A DNA stretch of 64,000 bases, from contig NZ_CP107960.1 of the NCBI RefSeq assembly GCF_036077095.1, positions 7,626,001 to 7,690,000 on the forward strand. The letters run 5' to 3'. This document shows, one piece after another, positions 23,157 through 32,130 of the stretch; positions within the stretch are counted from its first letter, which is position 1, and the number at the start of each line of letters is the position of its first letter. The translations under genes and the position numbers were made by a program. Under the pieces are notes generated by a model. That model worked only from the letters and a program-made list of their open reading frames with translations, had not been told where the DNA came from and ran no database searches. This DNA is from Streptomyces sp. NBC_00376 (GTDB taxonomy: Bacteria > Actinomycetota > Actinomycetes > Streptomycetales > Streptomycetaceae).

Positions 23157-24369
23157 CGGAGCTTCTGCCCCTCTCCGGTGTCTCGGAGTGCTCCCCTCAA
23201 ATGAGATCAGCCAGAGCCGGAATCGTGGGCAGGTGGGCTGTCGGGTGCATCCTGCGCATTGCGGTCGCCCCGCACTGCGGCAACGCCCCGCCGATGCCCG
23301 GCCGCAGCCGCAGTCCGGGTCCGGGAACGACAGGGCAGCACCGGGCACCTTCGCGAGGCCCGACTGGGTGGGATGACTCGGTGGTGGGCTTGTCTTGGTG
23401 GCCGTAGTCCTGGCCGGCGCCTTCCGGCGGCGCGAGTTGGTGGAGGCGAACCACTTGATCTTTCGGGTGCGTTCGCCCGAGTTCGGGGTCGCCATGGGGC
23501 TTGAGGTTCCATCGTGTGCATCGCCGCTGTTTCAACGATGGCTCCTGCGTGCGTTGTGCAGTGGCGTATGAGACGGGTGACGGCCCGCGGGCAGCCGCCA
23601 ACGCCATGGTCGGCGTGCTGCCGGGCGGGGCGGCATTCTCGGCTGCCTGGGCTTCCGGCGACTGCCGCGTCGGGGCGTGGAGCAGGTGCTCGCGGCAGCC
23701 TCGCTGGTGGTCTCGGGCGGCGTTTGCGGCGCTGAGCCTGTTCGTCTTTCCCTCGGCCGGTGCGTTCACGGCCGGCTGATCCGGCCCCGGAGCCTTCGTT
23801 CGCCCAGTGGTCGACGTACTGGTGTTGGCGCTCGGGGACGACCTGGTGGTCCCTGGGACTTCTCGCTTGACGGTGCGGCCGGCCGGGCTCGCGCCGAGGG
23901 CATCATGGCGAAAGGTCGCAGGCTGTCGCAGGAACCGGCCGTGAAGGTCTTGGACTCCGTGCTGGAGGGCGAACACGTCGGTCTCGGCAGCGCTTTGGTG
24001 AGCGGAGTACAGAGTTCGGAGCCTGTGGCAGGTGCGACTGCGGAACACCGCGAACAGCGTGCTGATGCGGCGGCGCGCGAGGCGGAGGAGGGTTTGGAAG
24101 TAGGGCATTCCTCGCACCCGGCATCTGTCCGGGCAGGTGTGGGAGGCGGAGTGGCGCGGCAACACGAAGAACATGACTCGGGGGAGGCCCCTGGCGTCCG
24201 ATTCAGCATGGCTTACGGGCATCGCGCCGTTCGGCGTAGGCGCCGACGATGGGCTGTCCCGCAGCCGCGGAACCGTGGACGGCTGATCACTCGCTGGCAC
24301 CGCACTCACACGGAGACCAGTCAGCCGTACACCGACGACTGGCATGGCGATCTCGTGGGAGGAACCGGG
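23157..24369. other. 1.2-kb region with no recognisable gene
   Basis: Long open frames occur on both strands (for example about 23677-24426 on plus and 23197-24345 on minus). Their translations are Arg/Ala/Pro-rich and show no family motif, so I treat them as GC-driven open frames. The segment probably contains eroded genes or transposon debris like its surroundings. Confidence 0.5.
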
Positions 24370-24650
24370 TGGAACAGAACCGTTGCGTGGACCTTCTGCG
24401 TGTGTGTGCGATCGGCGGGGTGGTGATTGGCCACTGGCTACTGGTCAGCGTCACGTACCGGAGTGGGCATCTGTCTGGTCTCGACGCTCCTCAGTACGTC
24501 GGCTGGGCCGCTGGCTGACCCTGTTGCTGCAGGTCATGCCCAGTGTTCTTCGTGGTCGGCGGGTATGCCAACGCCGTCTCCTGGACGGCCCACCAGCACT
24601 GGTCACTGTGAGCCGGAGGCGGGCCCGCCAGCAGCGTCCGCCTGAACCGT
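24370..24650 (+). pseudogene. membrane acyltransferase (Acyltransf_3), N-terminal fragment
   Basis: Reads VEQNRCVDLLRVCAIGGVVI, GHWLLVSVTYRSGHLSGLDA and PQYVGWA in one frame, RWLTLLLQVMP in a second, then VFFVVGGYANAVSWTAHQ with a stop soon after. This is the first two membrane segments of an OafA/Acyltransf_3-type acyltransferase, including the conserved RxxDLLR and GH motifs. Two frameshifts and early termination make it a remnant. Confidence 0.65.
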
Positions 24651-24834
24651 AAGGCTCACCGGTGACTGGCCGCGAGCCTTCACCCCGCAACTGCTCGCAT
24701 GGTGGCTCACCACCTGTTGGCTGGCATGCGCGCGGGATGTAAAGAACTCACACTGGTTCCAGGGGGAGTTATGCGGGGCGTGCCCGGGTCCGTGGGCTCT
24801 GCCCGCGTAGATTCTCGGGCCGAAGGAGATGGCC

Positions 24835-25254
24835 ATGACCATCGCACGGGAGATCATGCACGCCGATGCAACCTGCATCCAGGAGAACGAGACGCTGGAG
24901 GTCGCGGCGCGCCGGATGAGTGAGCTGGATGTCGGAGCGCTCCCGGTCTGCGGGCCGGACGACAGGCTCCACGGCATCATCACCGACCGCGACATCGTGG
25001 TGAAGTGTCTCGCCAAGGGCAAGGACCCGAAGAGCATGACCGCGGGCATGCTTGAGCAGGGCAAACCGATCACCATTGACGCCGGGGCCAACACGGATGA
25101 CGTTCTGCGGGCCATGGAGGAGCACAGGATCCGGCGGCTGCCGGTCATCGAGAACCATCGCCTGGTCGGCATGATCAGCGAGGCGGACCTGGCACGTCGC
25201 CTCCCGGAGGAGCAGGTGGGCCACTTCGTCGAGGTCATTTGCGCCGCGAAGTGA
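24835..25254 (+). CDS. Hrp1-like CBS-pair protein
   Basis: 139 aa with two CBS domains: REIMHADATCIQENETLEVA, VGALPVCGPDDRLHGIITDR, then the second with IRRLPVIENHRLVGMISEAD. It aligns closely by eye with Mycobacterium tuberculosis Hrp1 (Rv2626c), a DosR-regulated hypoxia protein, including the LHG.(I/L)TDRDIV block and the C-terminal ..F(V)(E/K).IC segment. ATG 24835 is chosen because GAAGGAG lies at the right distance; the ATG at 24829 abuts that site. Hrp1 binds no known cofactor strongly, and its function is unresolved. Intact, in a decayed surrounding. Confidence 0.88.
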   Translation: MTIAREIMHADATCIQENETLEVAARRMSELDVGALPVCGPDDRLHGIITDRDIVVKCLAKGKDPKSMTAGMLEQGKPITIDAGANTDDVLRAMEEHRIRRLPVIENHRLVGMISEADLARRLPEEQVGHFVEVICAAK

Positions 25255-25848
25255 TCATCGGTGACGACGCCCTGGCACTGTCCGAAAGGACGGACCTCGG
25301 GAAGCACACGGAGGCGGTCATGCTGGCCGGGCCGACGTGCGTAGCTCCACCGCCGTCCCGGTGGAGGCGGTCCTGGTCCGGACTGCGGTGGCGTACTTGA
25401 TTATCTGGTCGTACTGGTGGGCGGTGAGCTCTCACCGGATCGGCCGCACTCCGTGGGTTCCTGGTCCGGAGGTGAGGCCCGCGACCGTGTGGGCGAAAGC
25501 GTGGGCTGCTCGTTCGTCACGCTCTTCCAGGGGGATGCCGGTGTCGCGGGCGTACACCTCGCGGGAGATGGCGGAAGCTGGCGAGGCGGGATGATGTCGA
25601 CCTCGCCCCCGACTGGGCGGCGGGTATGTTGCCTCCGCTGAGGGGATGCGTTTCAACGTTCCGCTGGACCCGCCACGGCCGGTCCCTACCCGTGGAAGTG
25701 GAAGTGGAAGTGTCCCTGCCTCTGCCCTCGATCGTCACCGAAATATGTTGCACCGCCTTGTACAACGGTCGGCCGTGGAGCTTCCGTCAGGCGCCCGAAT
25801 CCTCAGTGGGGGAGTGAGCAGCCGTTTCGCGTTCGCTCGTCAGTAAGG
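25255..25848. other. no gene recognised
   Basis: About 590 bp between the Hrp1-like gene and the truncated IS5 transposase. Small open frames have no family features. The place where the transposase homology starts (about 25849) may be the breakpoint that removed its N-terminus. Confidence 0.45.
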
Positions 25849-26492
25849 GTCGAGGAAGTCGGCTCGGGCATGACGTGCTGGCGGCGGCGTCTGAGGGACT
25901 GGAACGACGCGGGTGTATGGCAGCGCCTGCATGAACAGCTACTGGCCGAGTTGCATGCTGCCGGCGCGCTGGACCGGTCCAGGGCGGTGATCGACGGCTC
26001 CCACGTGCGGGCCATGACGGGCGGCCCAAAACCGGCCCGAGTCCGGTCGACCGTGCCCGGCCGGGCTTGAGACACCACCTGATCACCGAAGGGCACGGCA
26101 TCCCCCTGGCGGTCTCGCTCACCGGCGGAAACCGCAACGACGTCACTCAGCTCATGCCGCTCATCCAGGCCGTCCCGCCGGTACGTGGCCGACGCGGACG
26201 GGCCCGTCGACGGCCGGACAAGCTCTATGCCGACCGCGGCTACGACCACGACAAGTACCGCAAGCAGGTCCGGTCCTTGGGCATCACCCCGGTCATCGCC
26301 CGCCGCGGCACCGAGCATGGCTCAGGACTCGGCGTACACCGCTGGGTGGTCGAGCAGAGCTTCGCCCTGCTGCACTGGTTCCGCCGCTTGCGCATCCGGT
26401 GGGAGATCCGCGACGACATCCATGAAGCCTTCCTCAGCCTGGCCTGCAGCATCATCTGCCGGCGCCGACTGAGGAACCTCACACCTTGTTAG
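25849..26492 (+). pseudogene. IS5-family (IS427-type) transposase, 5'-truncated, two frames
   Basis: The first frame reads GSGMTCWRRRLRDWNDAGVW then RAVIDGSHVRAMTGGPK; the second continues TGPSPVDRARPGLRHHLITE, GIPLAVSLTGGNRNDVTQL, YADRGYDHDKYRKQVRSLGI and HRWVVEQSFALLHWFRRLRI. The frames join at a CCCAAAA heptamer (26025-26031) at which a -1 slip gives exactly the conserved PKTGPSPVDR. The DDE residues (IDGSHVRA, DRGYD, WVVEQ) are present. About the first 60-90 residues of the family are missing, so the copy is probably inactive. Confidence 0.8.
26025..26031 (+). promoter_or_regulatory. -1 ribosomal frameshift heptamer in IS5 transposase
   Basis: CCCAAAA in phase C-CCA-AAA with the upstream frame. 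After a -1 slip the next codons are ACC GGC CCG AGT, giving the conserved T-G-P-S. Programmed frameshifting between two overlapping frames is known for several IS5 subgroups. Confidence 0.6.
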
Positions 26493-26557
26493 GAGTTCGC
26501 AGAGCTTCTCGCGAAGTGACAGGCTGGTCAGCCTGCTGGCCCGAGCGAGGTCAAGAA

Positions 26558-26959
26558 TCAGGCTTCGGCGATGCGGTCCGGCATCGGCTCCGCGAGCGCG
26601 GCCCGCCAGGTCGGCGCACCGAAGGGGTTGGCGAAGTACTGCGTCTCATGCACCACGTGCTGGTCAGTGAATTCCATAATGCTCACCGAGTACGAAGGCA
26701 CACCGTCGTAGGTGATGATGCATTCGCTCACCCATAGATCCGCGCGGCCGGTGATCCGCTGGGCGATGAAGTGCCTGTCGGCCGGGTGTCTGCCGCGTTG
26801 CGCCGAAATTGCCGCGCGGCCTCGGAACCGTTCGCCTGACTGCGGGTAGTCCAAGATCGCGTCCGTGGCATAGATGGCGTGCTCGGCTTCCGTGTTCCCG
26901 CGTTCCGAAGCCCGCCAGTGCTGCTCGATCGCGGCTCTGGTCCGGGAGTCAGCATCCAT
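26558..26959 (-). CDS. NTF2/SnoaL-like protein
   Basis: 133 aa with the cone-shaped NTF2-like fold pattern: AAIEQHWRASERGNTEAEHA, YATDAILDYPQSGERFRGRA, then CIITYDGVPSYSVSIMEFTD and QHVVHETQYFANPF. These domains include small-molecule isomerases, hydratases and binding proteins; no specific reaction can be assigned. ATG 26959 follows GGAAGGGCGG. Isolated between an IS remnant and a 450-bp gap. Confidence 0.8.
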   Translation of the reverse strand: MDADSRTRAAIEQHWRASERGNTEAEHAIYATDAILDYPQSGERFRGRAAISAQRGRHPADRHFIAQRITGRADLWVSECIITYDGVPSYSVSIMEFTDQHVVHETQYFANPFGAPTWRAALAEPMPDRIAEA

Positions 26960-27411
26960 GGCACCGCCCTTCCGCAGCGGTGACAGCCTAGGCACTCCGA
27001 GCCACAGCCAGCCCAGGACCAGGCGGACGTGGGCTGCTAAATCCCCCCTTTGGCCGGATCGGGGCGGCAGCCGACCACCATGGCAACGGCGTCGAGTGAC
27101 CGTCTGGCCCTCGCACTATTCGCTGAGGGACTCGCACGGGCACGCTGTCCCGGCGCGACGTAGCTTCGCCGGAGGTCGTCGCCCACATGGTTTGCGCCTG
27201 CGGCCGCAACCATCGCCCAGCGCTCGGGCCGGCGGCGCTGCCACCTGCGGCCAGCCGCTGCCTGCGGAATCCTGGACGGCTATCGGGACGGGCTCCCGGG
27301 CACGGCCTCCCAGCCCCCGTCTGCCACCGCTGCACCGACTGACCGCACCCGGGCCGCACATGCCCCTCGTCCCGGCTGAGCACCGCCTGTGACCTGAGCA
27401 CGCGTTCAGTC
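26960..27411. other. intergenic, no gene recognised
   Basis: No coding frame with recognisable motifs. Contains the upstream region of the NTF2-like gene on the minus strand and the 3' flank of the phosphoribosyltransferase-hydrolase gene. Confidence 0.45.
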
Positions 27412-28743
27412 TCAGCCCGCCGTATGAGAAATCGGGGCCATATGGTCGGCGAACCAGTCACGGGCCAGATCGGTGACGATCTCCAGGGCACCGGGTTCCT
27501 CGAAGAGGTGGGTGGCGCCGGGGACGATCACGAGGCGGTTCTCGCAGCGCAACCGCGTTTGAGCCTCGCGATTGAGGTCGAGCACCAGCTGGTCGTGGCC
27601 CCCGACGATCAGTAGCGTTGGCGCCGTCACCGACGGCAGTCGTGGCCCCGCCAGGTCGGGCCTGCCACCCCGCGAGACGACCGCGGCGATCCGCGCACGT
27701 GGCTCGGCGGCTGCCCACAACGCGGCTGCCGCGCCGGTGCTGGCGCCGAAATACCCGACAGCGAGCCCTTCGGTCTCCGGCTGTCCTGTCAACCAGCCGG
27801 TGGTGTCCGCTAGCCGCCGGGCCAGCAGTCCGGTGTCGAACACGTTGGCCCGGTCGATCTCTTCCTCCTCGGTGAGCAGGTCGAACAGCAGGGTGGCCAG
27901 CCCGGCCCGATTCAGTCCGGCTGCCACGAACCGATTGCGAGGGCTGTGCCGACTGCTGCCACTGCCATGCGCGAACACCACGAACCCGCTCGCATCCTTG
28001 GGCACCGTCAACTGCCCGCGCAGCACCACCGCACCAGCCCGCACGTCCACCTCCAGATCCTCGAGCACGGCGTGACGCGACCCAGTCCGGCGAGTGCTCA
28101 CCAGGCGGGCGGCCGCCGCTTCCAGACAGGCGACAACCTCATCGTCGTCGGTCTGGGAGAAGTCGATCGTGTAGAACTGTCCGACCGCGAAGAAGTCCCG
28201 CGCGGTCTGCAGGCATATCAGCTCGTCGGCCTCCTCGCCGAGCCGTGCGGTCCAGTCGTGAGGTGCCACGGGGACGGCGAGCACGATCCGTGCAGCCCCG
28301 CGGGCGCGGGCGACCCGGCAGGCCGCGCGCGCCGTGGACCCCGTGGCCACCCCGTCATCGATCATCAGCACCGTACGGCCTTCCAGCCCGATCGGTTCCC
28401 GCCCGCCCCGGTACCGCCGGGCACGGCTCTCCAGCACCTCCCGCTCACGGGCCTCAACCTCAGCCAGCTCATCCGGGGTGATGCGCGCCGTGCGGACCAC
28501 ATCATCGTTGATCACGCGTATCCCGCCCTCGCCGATCGCTCCCATTCCCAGCTCCGGCTTGAAGGGCACGCCCAGCTTTCGCACCAGGCAGACATCCAGC
28601 GGAGTGCCCAGCGCCTCGGCGACCTCCGCGGCGACCGGAACCCCTCCACGGGGCAGGCCGAGCACCACCACCTCAGTCCCCTTGAGGTACGCCAGCCGGG
28701 CGGCCAGTTGTCGGCCGGCATCACGACGATCCAGGAAGAACAC
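27412..28743 (-). CDS. phosphoribosyltransferase-alpha/beta-hydrolase fusion (Rv0571c-like first domain)
   Basis: 443 aa. Residues 1 to about 215 form a type-I phosphoribosyltransferase with the PRPP loop VLMIDDGVATGST (125-137). Residues about 225-443 form a dienelactone-hydrolase-like domain with the oxyanion region FAHGSGSSRHSPRN, nucleophile Ser335 (GASTG), Asp384 (GGHD) and His412 (GATHLFEEPG). M. tuberculosis Rv0571c, a DosR-regulon protein, has a related phosphoribosyltransferase domain. GTG 28743 follows GAGGAGG. The natural substrate is unknown. Its place beside Hrp1-like and Usp genes supports a dormancy/hypoxia role. Confidence 0.9.
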   Translation of the reverse strand: MFFLDRRDAGRQLAARLAYLKGTEVVVLGLPRGGVPVAAEVAEALGTPLDVCLVRKLGVPFKPELGMGAIGEGGIRVINDDVVRTARITPDELAEVEAREREVLESRARRYRGGREPIGLEGRTVLMIDDGVATGSTARAACRVARARGAARIVLAVPVAPHDWTARLGEEADELICLQTARDFFAVGQFYTIDFSQTDDDEVVACLEAAAARLVSTRRTGSRHAVLEDLEVDVRAGAVVLRGQLTVPKDASGFVVFAHGSGSSRHSPRNRFVAAGLNRAGLATLLFDLLTEEEEIDRANVFDTGLLARRLADTTGWLTGQPETEGLAVGYFGASTGAAAALWAAAEPRARIAAVVSRGGRPDLAGPRLPSVTAPTLLIVGGHDQLVLDLNREAQTRLRCENRLVIVPGATHLFEEPGALEIVTDLARDWFADHMAPISHTAG

Positions 28744-28899
28744 GATCCGACCTCCTCATCCTGGAGGAGCACGTGGGCAACGCGTGCGCCCCGTACCTCC
28801 ATCCTCGCCCCTTCGCTGGTGCTTGTTACGCGGCCGGGTACGCGTGAGGTCGTGCTCGACGGGGCCTGACAGGAGGGGTGATCACCCCGGGGCTGCCTG

Positions 28900-29010
28900 G
28901 TTCAGATCACCTTCATTGTCGCCTTTGGAGTCCTGCTCGATACCCTCGCCGTCCGCTCGTTCCTGGTGCCGGCGCTGATGCTCGGGAAAGGAGGCTGTCC
29001 CCGCGGTTAA
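28900..29010 (+). pseudogene. MMPL-family transporter, C-terminal fragment
   Basis: The frame reads VQITFIVAFGVLLDTLAVRS FLVPALML and ends KGGCPRG-stop. This is the conserved last transmembrane region of MMPL/RND-type lipid transporters (FGVLLDTFVVRS.LVPA). Nothing else of the ~700-residue protein is nearby. The remaining parts of 28744-29218 show no gene. Confidence 0.6.
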
Positions 29011-29218
29011 GACCGGAGGCGGGACGCGGCCGCGCCACCGTCTGTAGTCCGATCTTGGTGCGGGACGGTAGTGATCGCATCACGGAGACGTGGGCTGGGG
29101 AGGTGAGTACGGCGTGGTTCCCGCGCGCGGGCGCGGGATTGTGCGTCCCAGAGTGTGTTGTCTGAGTGCTGCCACCTCCCCGAGGGGTGTTCACGCCGAG
29201 GAAAGGTGCTGTGCCGCG

Positions 29219-29776
29219 ATGGAACCCGGTGGCGATGTGATCGTGGAGCTTGCGGCCGATCACCGTGAGCTGGAGGATCTCTTCTCGCAGATCGAGTTGC
29301 AGCCCGTCGACCACCCCAGGCGGCGGGAGCTCGCGGACCGGCTGACCGTAGAACTGGTACGGCACACCATCACCGAGGAACTGCACCTCTACCCCGTGGT
29401 CCGCGAGCACGTACCGCACGGTGCGGCACTGGCGGACAAGGAACTCGCCGATCACGCCGGAACCGAGCGCATGCTGAAGGACCTCGAAGACCTGAGCGTC
29501 GACGACCCTCAGTTCAACGACACGATCGCAAAGCTGAAGTTCGAGGTCGCCTCCCACGTGCGCGAGGAAGAACACGAACTGTTCCCGAAACTCGCAGCCA
29601 CCCTCCCGCCCAAGACGCTGGACGAACTCGGCCGACTGGTGCGTCGGGCCAGGGAGACCGCTCCCACCCGTCCCCACTCCTCACTCTCGAGCACCCCGCC
29701 CGCCGGCAGACTGCTCGTTCCGGGTGCCGGGCTGGTGGACCGGGTACGCGACCTGCTCCGCACCACGACCCGTTGA
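29219..29776 (+). CDS. hemerythrin (HHE) domain protein
   Basis: 185 aa. The four-helix diiron motif is present: His15 (AADHRELE), His49 and Glu53 (VRHTITEEL), His79 (LADHAGTE), His113 and Glu117 (SHVREEEHELFP). HHE proteins bind oxygen, NO or iron, and in actinobacteria several respond to hypoxia or oxidative stress. The C-terminal 45 residues form a Pro/Arg-rich tail. ATG 29219 is preferred over frames extending upstream because the GAGGAAAGG site precedes it. Followed 45 bp later by a VOC protein gene on the same strand. Confidence 0.88.
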   Translation: MEPGGDVIVELAADHRELEDLFSQIELQPVDHPRRRELADRLTVELVRHTITEELHLYPVVREHVPHGAALADKELADHAGTERMLKDLEDLSVDDPQFNDTIAKLKFEVASHVREEEHELFPKLAATLPPKTLDELGRLVRRARETAPTRPHSSLSSTPPAGRLLVPGAGLVDRVRDLLRTTTR

Positions 29777-29821
29777 ACCCGGCATGGCCTTCCGTCCATC
29801 ACGCACCCGCAGGAGCACCGA

Positions 29822-30595
29822 ATGGCAGCCCTTGAAGGAACCGTTCCGGTGGCCGGCGCACCGTGCTGGGTGAGCCTGATGGCACGGGACCTGCGCGCGG
29901 CGCAGTCCTTCTACTCCGACGTCATGGGCTGGACGTTCAGGCCCAGCACGCTCGGCAGCAGCTTCTCGGTGGCTCTGGCACATGGTGAACGGATCGCCGG
30001 GATCGGATGCTGCCCGGGCGCTGGCCATCCGGCCGTCTGGACTCCGTACTTCGCCGTCAGGGACGCGGACGAGACGGCTTCCCGGATCAGTGAGCGCGGC
30101 GCCACGCTCGCTGTTGGTCCTCTGGTCCTGGGTGAGGGCCGTGCCGGGATCGCCGCCGACCGGGACGGTGCCGTGTTCGGATTCTGGGAAGGCCCGGCCC
30201 TGACCTGGTCGGTGGGGCACGGCAAAGACCCGGTGCGGCTGGACCTGTGGACCCGTGACGCGTTCGACGCCGCGATCTTCTACGCAGAGGTCTTCGACTG
30301 GGCCCGGCCGCCCGGCGGCTGCACGGTCGAGTACGCCCAGGACCACATCATCGTCCAGGCCGCAGGACGCACCGTCGCCACCCTGCGCGGCGGAGGCGAC
30401 GAGGCCGGCCCGGACCCACGGGTCCGGCCCCGGTGGAACGTCCACTTCCGGGTGAGGGACAGCGAGCAGGCCGCAGCAGCCGCCGTCATGGCCGGAGGTG
30501 AATCCTTACCGGTTCCTTCACCCGCCCGCGCCCCGGACGGCGCGTTCACCATCCGCGACCCCGATGGCGCCCTCTTCTCCCTGTCCGGCGCCTGA
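29822..30595 (+). CDS. VOC-family protein, two glyoxalase-like modules
   Basis: 257 aa made of two VOC modules: residues about 10-120 (VSLMARDLRAAQSFYSDVMG then WTPYFAVRDADETASRI) and about 135-255 (LDLWTRDAFDAAIFYAEVFD then FRVRDSEQAAAAAV). The family includes glyoxalases, extradiol dioxygenases and antibiotic-binding proteins; here no complete metal triad can be assigned with confidence. ATG 29822 follows CAGGAG. Probably co-transcribed with the hemerythrin gene. Confidence 0.85.
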   Translation: MAALEGTVPVAGAPCWVSLMARDLRAAQSFYSDVMGWTFRPSTLGSSFSVALAHGERIAGIGCCPGAGHPAVWTPYFAVRDADETASRISERGATLAVGPLVLGEGRAGIAADRDGAVFGFWEGPALTWSVGHGKDPVRLDLWTRDAFDAAIFYAEVFDWARPPGGCTVEYAQDHIIVQAAGRTVATLRGGGDEAGPDPRVRPRWNVHFRVRDSEQAAAAAVMAGGESLPVPSPARAPDGAFTIRDPDGALFSLSGA

Positions 30596-30939
30596 TGACA
30601 GCCACCCCCACCGCGACCCGCTTGCCGCACATACTCGATGGCCTGCGCGTTCACTGCTGCCGTCCCGGTCCGTACCGTCCGAGGCCTCGCGTCGCTTGAC
30701 GCCAGGCAGTACTTCCCCCGGCCCCGGTACAGCGGCTGTCACCCCCTTCGTGGGCCCCGCGGGCCTTGAGCGAAGGAGGAACTGCTGTGGTTTCAGCTCA
30801 GGGCGTTAGTTGTGGGGGGAGAGGCTTCCGGTTGCGGCGCGCCGCTGTCGCCAGAGCAGCAAACTCTCACCTCCGGATGCAGTGAGGGTGCCGTGCCATC
30901 GGGCCTGCACCGTGCCGGTCGGTGCGCGCAGTCAGCTGA
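30596..30939. other. intergenic, no gene recognised
   Basis: About 340 bp with no convincing coding frame. It precedes the palindromic operator of the toxin-antitoxin pair. Confidence 0.45.
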
Positions 30940-30963
30940 GGATACGGGTACGTACCCGTATCC
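30940..30963. promoter_or_regulatory. perfect 24-bp palindrome, toxin-antitoxin operator
   Basis: Half-site GGATACGGGTAC (30940-30951) is followed directly by its exact reverse complement. It ends 24 bp before the antitoxin ATG and is followed by CCTTAAGG (30962-30969), itself palindromic. Ribbon-helix-helix antitoxins bind such sites to autoregulate their operon. Confidence 0.75.
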
Positions 30964-30987
30964 TTAAGGATGGGAAGGAGTACGACG

Positions 30988-31245
30988 ATGCCTGATGCCA
31001 ATGTCCGTATCCCCGAGGCGGCCAGGGACCGGCTCGCCGCGATCGCGGCTGCTGAGGGGTTGTCGCTGCGTGCGTATCTGGCGCGGCTGGCCGAGACCAT
31101 GCTCACTCCGGCCGAGCGGGCTGAGCGGGCTGAGAAGGCCAGGGCCGCACTGAAGGCGTGGAATGGCTACGCGCCCACCGGTTCCGAGGAGAAGGACCTG
31201 GACAGTGAGCTGGACCGGCGCCTGGCCCGGGTGACGGCCCGGTGA
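30988..31245 (+). CDS. ribbon-helix-helix antitoxin
   Basis: 85 aa. The N-terminal MPDANVRIPEAARDRLAAIA plus LSLRAYLARLAETML has the beta-strand/two-helix pattern of RHH DNA-binding antitoxins. The C-terminal half (ERAEKARAALKAWNGYAPTG and on) is charged, as expected for the toxin-binding arm. ATG 30988 follows GGGAAGGAG. It overlaps the toxin gene by 4 nt, and a perfect 24-bp palindrome lies just upstream. The combination strongly indicates an autoregulated type II toxin-antitoxin operon. Confidence 0.85.
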   Translation: MPDANVRIPEAARDRLAAIAAAEGLSLRAYLARLAETMLTPAERAERAEKARAALKAWNGYAPTGSEEKDLDSELDRRLARVTAR

Positions 31246-31622
31246 GCGACGCCGTGCACATCGTCCTGGACGACACGGCGACGGCCGCGGCAGGCCAGGG
31301 CAACGTCCTCGCTTCCCGTCTGATCCACCGGGCGCATGCCGAACCCGGGTGGTTCCTGTACGCCCCGGCGTGCGCGCTCGTCGAGGCCGACCGGGCGCGG
31401 CTCGGTACGGCCGAGCACCTGGCTGCGCTGCCGGGCATCACCGTCCTGGACCTGGACCTGTCCGCCGCGCTGGCTCTCGCCCGGCAGGAGACGTGGGCGG
31501 CGGCCCACAGCCAGTTCGCTGCACAGCCCACCCCCGACCGCCCGGACGGGGCGATCATCGCGACCACGGCGCCGAAGCGGTGGGAGGGCGAGCCGGTGCG
31601 GGTCCTGGACCTCAACACCTGA
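31242..31622 (+). CDS. PIN-like toxin
   Basis: 126 aa. The PIN-like pattern is seen in VHIVLDDTATAAA (first Asp), the middle Glu in FLYAPACALVEADRARLG, the VLDLDLSAALALA strand-helix, and a late Asp in TPDRPDGAIIATTAP. The fold and acidic set suggest an Mg2+-dependent ribonuclease, though the canonical fourth acidic residue is unclear. GTG 31242 overlaps the antitoxin stop (GTGA). Paired with an RHH antitoxin, a common actinobacterial partnership (VapBC-like). The frame is intact. Confidence 0.75.
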   Translation: MSDAVHIVLDDTATAAAGQGNVLASRLIHRAHAEPGWFLYAPACALVEADRARLGTAEHLAALPGITVLDLDLSAALALARQETWAAAHSQFAAQPTPDRPDGAIIATTAPKRWEGEPVRVLDLNT

Positions 31623-31675
31623 GCAGCGTTCCCTGACGGCCGCCGGCCCTGTTCTGGACGGGGTCGGCGGCCTCA

Positions 31676-32130
31676 TTGCGTGGTGTCGAACTGTGCGCGT
31701 GCGGCTTCGGCACTCTCGACCAGATGCTCGACGAAGCTCTGCGGCGATTGGCCACCCGGCAGATCGAGGAAGTGCGCGCACTCTTCGACCAGTTGCCGGA
31801 CGTCGATATCCCGCAGTGGATCACCCGCATCGTGCAGTACGTGACCGGATCCCTGGCCCGAGACCGGGATTCCGGCATCGCCTGGTAGGAGTTCTTCCTG
31901 GAAGTCGCTCGCCGCGGCCAGCTACCGGCCAGCCTCGACGAATGGGGAGCCACCCAGCGGGCGGCCTTCACCGAGGAACTGCGCGGTGCCGGATCCGTAG
32001 ACCCCGAGGCCGAAGCTGCGGATCTGCTGACCGTCATCAACGGTCTGCTTCTGGAGCAACTCGCGCTGCCCATCGACGACTTCGAAACCGTCCGGCTGCG
32101 ACCGGCCGTCAGGCGGTTCTTTCCGAGGGC
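31676..32130 (+). pseudogene. TetR-family regulator, C-terminal part with in-frame stop
   Basis: Reads LDEALRRLATRQIEEVRALF and PQWITRIVQYVTGSLARDRD SGIAW, then TAG (31886-31888), then in the same frame EFFLEVARRGQLPASLDEWG, RAAFTEELRGAGSVDPEAEA and DLLTVINGLLLEQLALPIDD FE. This is a TetR/AcrR ligand-binding domain interrupted by an amber codon. No DNA-binding HTH precedes it. Single substitution plus truncation, so a true pseudogene is likely. Confidence 0.65.

Noticed and set aside
23197..24345. Long overlapping open frames on both strands after the multicopper oxidase
   Set aside because: No conserved motif, no Shine-Dalgarno, biased composition; left as a region without a recognised gene.
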